64,000 nt of DNA from Pyxicephalus adspersus (taxonomy: Eukaryota > Chordata > Amphibia > Anura > Pyxicephalidae): contig NC_092861.1 of NCBI RefSeq assembly GCF_032062135.1, positions 706,613 through 770,612 on the forward strand, given 5' to 3'. The first letter of the stretch is position 1. Each line of letters starts with the position of its first letter. A model generated the notes under the pieces. That model was given only the letters and a program-made list of their open reading frames with translations. It was not told where the DNA came from and searched no databases. Shown in pieces: positions 56,690 to 64,000 of this stretch. The translations under genes and the position numbers were made by a program.

Positions 56690-57510
56690 ATGAATCAGGA
56701 AGCATCATCCTGGCGCTGGATCAGTGGCGTGTATCCAGGTGGGTCCTCCACTGGTCAGCACGGCTGTTCTAGTGATGGCTTGCATGGTGACTGGAGGTCC
56801 AAAAGATGGATCCAAGGATTTGTGCTTGTGCAGAGCTTTAACCAACACTACGTCTCTGGGCTTGAATGGGTGCGTTGGTTGATCTGTAGGGAAAGGAAAA
56901 GAGAGAGAGATATCTCCGTAGTTGCTGTTCAATTTTTAATAAGTTTAGCTACATATCGGTCTTGGATTTGTTGGAGATCCCCCGGTAATAAAAATAAAGG
57001 GTCTTTAGCCCAGGGGTGGGAAAAGGTCTTCCCATTAAAATTTTAAAAAGGTGACAGCTTATTAACTGGGTTGGGTGTCATTCTTATTTCTGCTAGTACG
57101 GCTGGTAGGTATTGGTCCCACTTATGGAATGTCCCTCCAGTTGCTTTCCTAACTTTGTCTTTCACTGTCCTATTCATCCTTTCTACTACTCCACCACTCT
57201 GGGGGTGATATGGGATGTGGAACTTTCATTCTATTTTCATCATTTTTCTCCTGCGTGACTTTAGAAGTGAATGTAGTGCCATTGTCTGAGCTTATTCTCA
57301 CCGGGCATCCAAATCTGGGAATGATCTCCTTGCATAGTATCTTAGCTACTGTCCTTGCATTTTCTTTCCTGACTACAAAAGCTTCTACCCATCTGCTGGA
57401 TCTATCTGTAATCACTAACATTATCTGGCATCCATTGGAAGCCTTTGGCATGTGTGTGAAGTCAATTTGTAACTCTTGTAATGGACCCTGTGGAGGTAAC
57501 AAATGTCCAT
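56690..57510 (-). pseudogene. Endogenous retrovirus integrase, broken
   Basis: The catalytic core is at 57502-57170: LQELQIDFTH with the first Asp, LVITDRSSRWVEAF, and ISSDNGTTF with the second Asp. The stretch that should hold the catalytic Glu is lost or shifted near 57220. The C-terminal domain lies at about 56900-56700 (HPFKPRDVVLVKALHKHKSL, then GPTWIHATD), the block that identifies gamma/epsilon-type integrases. Stops separate the two parts. Confidence 0.82.
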
Positions 57511-57788
57511 GTTGTCCTGTTTTCTTCCCATGTACATGCTAGACAGCGGGAAAGTATGGCCTGTGTGTGTTCCTTTACATTCTGGGCACAGAATCACTTG
57601 TTTATTTCTTGTGTTGTGGTTTTATTGCTCGTGTCCCATACCATGGATTTGAAAAACAATGAGGGGTACTGCTATTTGGGGCAGCCCTACTATCCTTCCT
57701 TTTGACCAGATTCTAAAGGAATCTAAGGCCAATCCTTCCTTTTCCCAGAATTCAATGTCCTGTGGGGTGGCAAAGGACTGTAATTGTA

Positions 57789-58289
57789 TTAGAAGTGTGT
57801 TGGTTTCAGTGGAAGCTGGGATGGTGAGTAGAAGTGTATCGGGGGGCTAGTGATGGGTGTGGTAGACTGAGCAGCGGCCTTGGCATGAACATCTGCTAGT
57901 CTGTTACCCCTGGCATGGAAGGAATTGGAAGAAGTGTGACATTTAAGAATGGCTATTTGATTGGGGAGGTGAATTTCAGTGATACATGAGTGTGACTCTA
58001 GCACTTCATCCTCCGGCCCTTTAAGATCTAAGAGGGCATTGAGCACAGTGACAGAACCGCTGGTAGCAGGGGCATATTTTACACCTAATCCTGCAGTGGA
58101 TGTTAGGATAACTTCATAACCAGACAACCTTTGTGCTGTTATATGTTGAGTGGTTAAATTCTTAAACAAGTGTAGTACAGCATGGGATGTGTAAAGTATT
58201 GTCTCGTGACCTAAAGTTAGAAGTGAGACACTTTGTACAGCCATTGCACACGCTGCCAGCACACGCAGACAGGCTGGCATGCCTTGCAC
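57789..58289 (-). pseudogene. Endogenous retrovirus RNase H and connection region
   Basis: An open minus-strand frame of 166 codons. HARGNRLADVHAKAAA near its end is the last RNase H block (Asp of the active site) of retroviral pol. The upstream part is the RT connection/RNase H start. It is preceded by a deletion that removed the RT palm. Confidence 0.7.
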
Positions 58290-58319
58290 AGTAACAGGCA
58301 GTGTCTTAGAGACATATGT

Positions 58320-59015
58320 TTTTTGACAGGATTTACTGGAGTATTGTAAGGAGAGCAGGGTCTCTTAAGTATGCCTTGCTGGCAGAAAGATTGAATCATG
58401 GGTGCTAAGGAATCTCCCTTGTCTTTAGTTAGGGGGTACTGCTTTTGGTATATTTGGTTTTGTAGGTGCTGTATTTGGGGTGCAGTCCAGGAATCCCACG
58501 TCATATGGTCCGGTGGAACATGTGCTGTCAGGAACTGGAAAATCCAATAGGGCAATTGCAAGGTTGTATTGACAATAATCCCTCCCCTTCGGGTCAACAA
58601 CCAGTGACATTCCCAGAGATCCCATCAGGTCTCTTCCTAACAGGTTAACTGGACAACTAGGTAATATATTGAATGAGTGATGTGTAATGTATTCTCCATG
58701 TACTGTACATATGGGAATATGAGGTGTGCGTCTTGTAGGGGTGGGTTTATTCCCACATAGGGCCCACCAGGTGTAGATGGACCTGACCAGGATTGGAGGA
58801 CAGAACAAGTCGCTCCTGTGTCTACTAAGAAGTCTATCAGGAATCGTCCTACTTCTAATGTGATTATTGGGTTTCCATCAGCCTGGTCAGAGATCTCTCA
58901 CATAGTGGTGGTGGAATCTTCCTGTACATGGGGTTTGGATGACTTAGGCAGCTCAAAACATCCTGCAGCATCCTTTGTTAATAACTGGGCAAAAATGTTT
59001 GGGGCATCTAAAGTG
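58320..59015 (-). pseudogene. Endogenous retrovirus protease and RT N-terminus
   Basis: The protease active site FLVDTGATCSVL lies at about 58831-58796 and NLLGRDLMG at about 58641-58615 ends the protease. The RT N-terminal part follows (YPLTKDKGDSLAPMIQSF, then GILKRPCSPYNTPV, about 58440-58340), after which the palm with the catalytic box is missing. Stops and a frame change lie between the two. Confidence 0.75.
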
Positions 59016-60349
59016 CTCCAGTTGTCAATAATCATAAACTTTAAAATAACTTCACAAAATTCTGCTTTATTTTTCAGTGTATGTCCTATTCACTCTCTGA
59101 CTAAGGAGATCTATTCATAAATGTTTTCACCAAAGGTTCACCCAGTTGTTAATGAAAATGTATACATGTTTCACTCTGGATTTAATTAGAAAATGTGTGA
59201 TTCAGCGTTTAACCAGGATTCATACTTTTCAAATTGAGTTCAGTGTGAAACATGGTACAAGGGGGCTGAATCTTGGGTGTAAACATTTACAAACTGAATC
59301 AGTAATAGAAAACAGAACATAAATAGTACATACTGTATACCAAAAAATAAAATAGGATATCTTCCCTTAGATCAGGAGCTCACAGACCACTAAATCTACA
59401 GACTGCGGACCGTGCATGCGCGGGGAGTCGTGTGTCACTCAAAGAGGAAGAAACTTCCCCCAGAGTGATGTCATAACCCGCACAGTCTCCCATCCCAGGT
59501 CTGAGTCTGTGTTCAGAGAGACAACCTGCCCACCACCCTGAGCTTGCTATGCTTACAGTAGACATGGTTCGCGGCTCCGGCCGGTGTGCCCCCCTAAGTG
59601 GGGTCCTTCTCCTAACACCACTGAGGGGTGCACTGGCCAGAGCCACGGACCACTGCTGGTCTCCCTGCTCTCGTTGGGACCCCTGCCCTAGATGTTATCC
59701 TAGGATTCCATTATCTTCAGTGGACATTGTCCTATCCATTATTGTTGGTCAGAAAAGCCTAGCTTTGCTTGTGGTATAATGACCATAAAAGAGACCTCCA
59801 GGATCTCCTGGAGATAGTAGAATAACTGAGGACTTACCTAGGATCCTAAAGTCAGGTTTCTGATACATCAACAAAACCCAAGAATGCTCATCTTACTCAT
59901 CTCCCCAATTCACCAGAAGTCCCTCCTAAACCATGGCCGGTAATATGGCGTTGCCCTTCCTCATATCCAATAATATGCAGTTGACCCATTATATTACAAA
60001 CTTTATTCTTCTGAGAAGAGTTTCCACTAGATTTTGGGGTGTCTGTGTGAGAATTTTACCCCATTTGTGAGGTCGGGTACTGATGGTGGATGAGTAGACA
60101 TGGCTGACCATTCTAATTCATCCCAAAAGAGTTCAGTATGGATGAGGGATGAGCACAAGGCAGGAAGAGCACATTTGTCTCTTTATGATGTTTGTCCAAG
60201 GAGATTCCATAGCCATTGTTATAACTTTGGCTGCCCACCAAGCTTATATATATATGATGGTTAGGTGTAGGAAAACCTATATCATATAATATCTGATAAT
60301 AGATTGTCATCAGATAACTGTATTACATCTTGTACCCCTCTCCCCCTAG
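59016..60349. other. No gene recognised
   Basis: Non-coding. The stretch 59390-59660 is relatively GC-rich with gatgtcataacccgcac, resembling a repeat or LTR fragment. The rest is unique-looking intergenic or intronic sequence upstream of the WAP exon. Confidence 0.4.
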
Positions 60350-60508
60350 GGAAGAAACCGGGAACCTGCCCTAAAGATGTGGACTACCCAGTGTGCAAAG
60401 ATTCTACGCAGGATGTAAAACATGATTGTGCAGTGGACAAAGACTGCAAGGGGAAAGCAAAGTGCTGCTTCTCTGGTTGTAGAAGACAATGTCTACTTCC
60501 ATTGGAAG
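60350..60508 (+). CDS. WAP (four-disulfide core) domain exon
   Basis: A 159-bp exon with acceptor tgtacccctctccccctag ending at 60349 and donor gtaaat at 60509, phase 1 at both ends, the usual symmetrical exon of WAP genes. It encodes KKPGTCPKDV, then PVCKDST, HDCAVDKDCKG and KAKCCFSGCRRQCLLP: all eight cysteines with the KCC-x-x-GC core. WAP domains are secreted and act as protease inhibitors or antimicrobials; frogs have many. Other exons (signal peptide, further WAP domains) were not found in the window, and a gypsy fragment follows at 60549. Confidence 0.85.
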
Positions 60509-60548
60509 GTAAATTGATACATTTGATTGCCGGCAATATAATAGATCA

Positions 60549-61300
60549 TTACCATGTATATTGCCATGTATATAAAGATATCACAATGTCACAATACGGG
60601 GCGACTGGTATCCCCAGTTCAGAGGCAACATCTTGGTCCAGTAGGTTACCATCCGCCCCAGAGTCGAGAAAGGCCATGACTTGACAGGACTTCCCATCCC
60701 AGGATATGGTAGCCGGCACCAGGATGCGGCGAGTGGACCAGTCCAACGGGTCTGGGGGGTCCCTTCTGCACCCCCGATACACTGGGACCTTACAGGTCCT
60801 TTGCGAGGGCATGTCCTTGCCCTATGACCAGGATCGCCACAGTAAAGACAAAGTCCATCCTGCAAACGCTGATTGCGATGATCCAATCTCCATGGGTTCC
60901 CCCAGGTCAGGCACAAAGGATGTAAACTTTGTAGGTGGTGTGGCGTTGGGAGTATTCACCAGAGGTCTAGGTTTCAACCGAGGGGGAGAACGAGTCCTGG
61001 CTCTTCGGACGGCTCTTTCTAGGAGGTGTTCCCAGATCCTCCGGTCAACACAGATGGACTGCTGTATCGCAAGATCCAGGGTGGATGGAGAAGGGAGACC
61101 CAACAGCAGGTCTTTGACTTGATCGCTGAGGCCTTGACTGAAGCGATGGAGTAGAGCTCGGATGGAGTAGCCCTGGGAGCGACCGTAATTCACCTGCCAT
61201 TTCCAGGAGGCGCTCACGAACCTTTGAGGGGTGACCGGTGGGAGCCTCTAACACAAGCTCCTGTAGGCCCCGTTGTATCTCCTCCATTAGGGCTGGGTGG
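60549..61300 (-). pseudogene. Ty3/gypsy gag and protease start, antisense
   Basis: On the minus strand from 61287: gag (MEEIQRGLQELVLEA, then in another frame YSIRALLHRFSQGLSDQVKD and a basic stretch), a CCHC knuckle GLCLYCGDPGHRARTCPRK at about 60855-60800, and a protease with FLDSGADGNLLDQDV at about 60670-60620. Frame changes separate the parts. The element stops soon after the protease site, so RT and beyond are missing. Confidence 0.85.
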
Positions 61301-61321
61301 TGTGTGAGTGGCCCGCTATAC

Positions 61322-61785
61322 TGTAACAGCGAGCGGGTCTTCGGCCCATGATGGCGCTCAGTACCTCGCCGTCAGCAAAGAAGGTAAGGCAAAGACAGGT
61401 CAAGAACAATCCGAGGTCAGGGCTGGCAGCAGGCAGAATGGTCAGTAACAATCCAAGGTCAGGGCAGGCAGAGTTCAAGCAGAGTCAACGTCAGACCAGG
61501 TCACTATGGAGATGACAAAAGCAGGTAAACTTAACCAACACAAGGACGCACCCAAGCACACTGTGTTAACAGAGGCTTATAGCGGGCAATGGTGTACAGC
61601 ACAGGCTCTCCTTAAATGGTCAGAGTGACCAATGACCTTGTGCCACCTGGCGCCATCTGAATGGAGACTCACTGAATCCCCTGCAGCCGATTGGCCACAG
61701 GGAATTCAAACTAACTATGTCCCGCCCCAGGGCGAGGCAGCCGAGTGCCACGCCCTCGGGGGTACAAGAGGGACGCATTGTAACA
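61322..61785 (-). mobile_element. 5' LTR of the antisense gypsy element (probable)
   Basis: On the minus strand it starts TGTTACA at 61785 and ends just before the gag leader at 61322, also with TGTTACA. It has a ctataagcc box at about 61577-61585. Edges are inferred from these matching ends and position; a primer-binding site was not clear. Confidence 0.5.
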
Positions 61786-62047
61786 TGCGCACCTCTTCCC
61801 ACAGCACCCCTAGGACATGCACTACTTTGCACATGCAAAGGAGTGCTGAGAGCAGGAGTTTCAGTAACCTCATCTGAAGGGATGCAAGGGATGCCGCCTG
61901 GCTGAACAGTAGTTTTTGCCAGGACGGATCCCTCCACCTGCAGAGAGAGACAAGCTGTGAGCAGAGCAGCAGCCTCGGCCATGCTGCCTGCTACAGCGGC
62001 GTCTCCAGATTCTGCTAAATTGAAGTTTAAAATGTAGTTTAAATTAT

Positions 62048-62495
62048 CCCCCACAGACACCAGGGATGGGGCAATTATCCTCCCACTGACACCAAGGATG
62101 GGGCAATTATCATCCCACTGACACCAGGGATGGTGTAATTATTATCCCACTGACACCAGGGATGGGGCAATTATCATCCCACTGACGCCAGGGATGGGGA
62201 ACCAGTCTTCACACTGACACCACTGATGAGGCACTATTCTTCCACTGACAACATTATTGGGCAAACATCCTCCCACTGACACCAGGAATGGGGCTCTATT
62301 CTTCTTACTGACACTAGGGATGGGGCAATCATCCTCCCACAGACATCAGGGATGGGGCACTTTTCTTCCAATGTGACCAGGGATGAGGCCGTGTTCTTCC
62401 CACTGACACCAATGATGTGGCAATCATCCTCTCACTGTAACCAGGGATGGGGCACTTTTCTTCCCACTGACCCTCACTGATGAGGCACGATTCTA
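62048..62495 (+). repeat. 32-bp minisatellite, about 14 units
   Basis: Unit like ccactgacaccagggatggg followed by gcaattatcatc, with increasing divergence to the right (catcctc, tttcttc variants). Confidence 0.9.
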
Positions 62496-63290
62496 ACAAT
62501 ACATTGACCCCGGCTTCTGATACCTCTCCCACCTCTGATTCCTTGATCACTTTCTTTTTCTTCGTGTGTATTATGTTAGAGCTTTGGTTGACCTTTGATC
62601 TGCCCGGATCCCTGTGAGACCATTGCCGTGTACGGAGTTCTGTTTCCCAATGCTCATTGCCAAAGACCCCAACACAGCTCGCAATGATTCACCCTAAAGG
62701 TAAAGAAAGTTTACCTTGATGACCTTACCAGTGATAGATAGATAGTAACCTAACTTAGTAGGTTAGGTTGAAAAAAGACCATCAAGTTCACCACTAGGGA
62801 AATAAACATATCCCAGATATGGCCCTGATTCACTAAGCAAAATTGGAAGGTCGCTCGTGCATTCGTATTCGCGATCTGAAATCGGAAGCCGCTGCGCAAT
62901 TCAGCAACTGAATGATCTCGCTGCTGGAGCTGCACATCCCCGGCAGCTTTACACTGGCGAGCTTGCATTAATCTCACTGTTCCCCAAAAAAATCATTCTT
63001 TCTAACGGGACACATATTACCCTTAGCCCTAAAAAAAAAAATATTTGCGCTGTTCAGATATTTAAAACATTTATGTGCGCTAAGAAAAATGCATATTTTA
63101 AAATCACTTATTTCTTTCCTGTTAGGCAAGAGTTACCTGAGTTCAGCTCCTCCACATAGGCGCCTATATAAAAGCCTATAATGCCTGATCGGAGGAGCCG
63201 CCTGGGAGTAAATCTTGAGACTGTCCACACGCGAAGCCTCGGCTTTGCCATCGGACTAGATTTTCCCACAAAAGTCACAAGCACACACAC
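62496..63290. other. No gene recognised
   Basis: Intergenic or intronic sequence with a short gatagatagatag run at 62734. No domain or exon was recognised. Confidence 0.45.
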
Positions 63291-63295
63291 GTTCT

Positions 63296-63350
63296 TGTTT
63301 GCTTCTATAGATATAAATGTATATGTGTGTGTATATCTATATATATATAT
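63296..63350 (+). repeat. TA/TG dinucleotide tract
   Basis: atgtatatgtgtgtgtatat followed by a TA run, bordering the LTR. Confidence 0.85.
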
Positions 63351-63887
63351 TGTGAGGGGTTAAGCTCAGGATCGCCTTTGCTGGGGTCAAAGGACACTTG
63401 TCTGATTCAACCAGTTCAGATCACACTCTGAGGTAAAGGTGTTACGCTGACTTGTAGTCAGGTTTATTTAAAGGTTGCGGATAAAATAACAAATTAGCAA
63501 ACAAAAACCTTGCCTGTCCAGCACTTACTACACATCAGACTTTCCTGTCTATGAGCTGGAGGGCTTTTACTCACTCTTTGAGCTCACTCACAATGACTGA
63601 CTTGAGCTCAATCACCCAGACCGACTGTCTGCGTCTCCAAACCATATTCTCTCTCTCACAGTCCACCTGGCTGTGTCTCTCTAAGCCAGGCTGAGCCTGC
63701 AGAGACCTCTGTCTGTGTCTCCAAATTAGGCTCCTTACTGAGCTCCTGGCTCTGGGTTATAACCCCACCCTCAGTGCTGCTTCATTAATTACCTCGCAGG
63801 TGAGTTTTCCACCTGATACTTCACATAGGAAAGAAATCCTGGGCAAATATATCTCCCTTCCTCCTCCAATCCTGCATTGGTGTCACA
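63351..63887 (-). mobile_element. Probable solo LTR
   Basis: On the minus strand it starts TGTGACACC and ends CCCCTCACA (TG...CA with short inverted ends). It has a TATAA box at about 63760 and an AATAAA at about 63467, in U3-R-U5 order. It sits within a TA-rich tract, so a target duplication cannot be told from the background. No internal part was seen. Confidence 0.6.
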
Positions 63888-64000
63888 ATATATATATATT
63901 TATTTTGAGCGCTCTTTTAAATGAGCAGAAAGTAGGAGCAAGCCAAATAGGACGAGGAGACCATTCCAGAGAGTTGGGGCAGCTCTAGAGAAGTCTTGTA

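Larger units (their letters stand above)
56180..59015 (-). mobile_element. Endogenous retrovirus, gamma/epsilon type, protease to env, decayed
   Basis: Read on the minus strand the order is protease, RT, RNase H, integrase and part of env, the retroviral order, with deletions and stops in each part. Neither LTR nor gag was recognised at the ends. The integrase C-terminal block and RNase H place it near gamma/epsilon retroviruses. It is an old, non-functional copy. Confidence 0.82.

Noticed and set aside
56690..57046. Plus-strand frame of 118 codons
   Set aside because: Antisense to the retroviral integrase C-terminal region, which has clear motifs on the minus strand.
61632..62060. Open frames on both strands near the gypsy LTR
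   Set aside because: They lie in the LTR or its GC-rich flank and show no motif.

Overview
The window is vertebrate genomic DNA, most likely from a frog. Spliced exons of a vomeronasal type-2 receptor and a WAP-domain exon sit in a sea of transposons: L1-like LINEs, Ngaro/DIRS-type tyrosine-recombinase elements, hAT, piggyBac, Ty3/gypsy, an endogenous retrovirus and a CR1-like LINE. Several interspersed repeats have the look of amphibian families. Bases 1-525 are an assembly gap. The assignment to an anuran is inference from repeat content and receptor type; no species is claimed.

Left part (526-9100): an array of a roughly 75-bp AT-rich tandem repeat, split by a small inverted-ended element with a 31-bp minisatellite core, then fragments of a hAT transposon and a decayed L1 ORF2. 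The host locus follows (9124-15583): exons 3 to 6 of a V2R olfactory receptor on the + strand with good splice sites, an intact seven-helix exon, and one in-frame stop in the ligand-binding exon; exons 1-2 are not seen. Its large intron holds an antisense L1 broken by a piggyBac relic. Just 3' of the receptor lies a 5'-truncated L1 (15795-18488) with a 17-bp target-site duplication and an uninterrupted reverse-transcriptase ORF.

Middle part (18.8-43.4 kb): a decayed Ngaro-type element (gag, RT/RNase H, tyrosine recombinase, SGNH hydrolase), then a long nest. One L1 appears to run from about 25.1 to 43.3 kb and to be split twice: by a second, better preserved Ngaro element (27.8-31.0 kb) and by a 9.5-kb block (32.0-41.5 kb). 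The block holds a complete-ended hAT element (36326-41046, 8-bp duplication GTCATGAT) and, beside it, an intronless minus-strand chimera of a CTCF-like zinc-finger sequence and HMMR (RHAMM), flanked by repeats that the hAT element also carries. The chimera and the hAT element share a degenerate repeat in the acidic region, which suggests capture of host-gene sequence by this transposon family. This is the most unusual structure here.

Right part (43.8-64 kb): a piggyBac MITE with TTAA ends, a 34-copy 20-bp G-rich minisatellite, a CR1-like ORF1 fragment, a 5'-truncated gypsy pol with its 3' LTR, AT-rich DNA with a near-perfect hairpin, a minus-strand gamma/epsilon-type endogenous retrovirus (protease to env, with deletions), one intact WAP exon next to an antisense gypsy gag/LTR, a 32-bp minisatellite and a probable solo LTR. 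Apart from the receptor and the WAP exon, no ordinary host gene was recognised.
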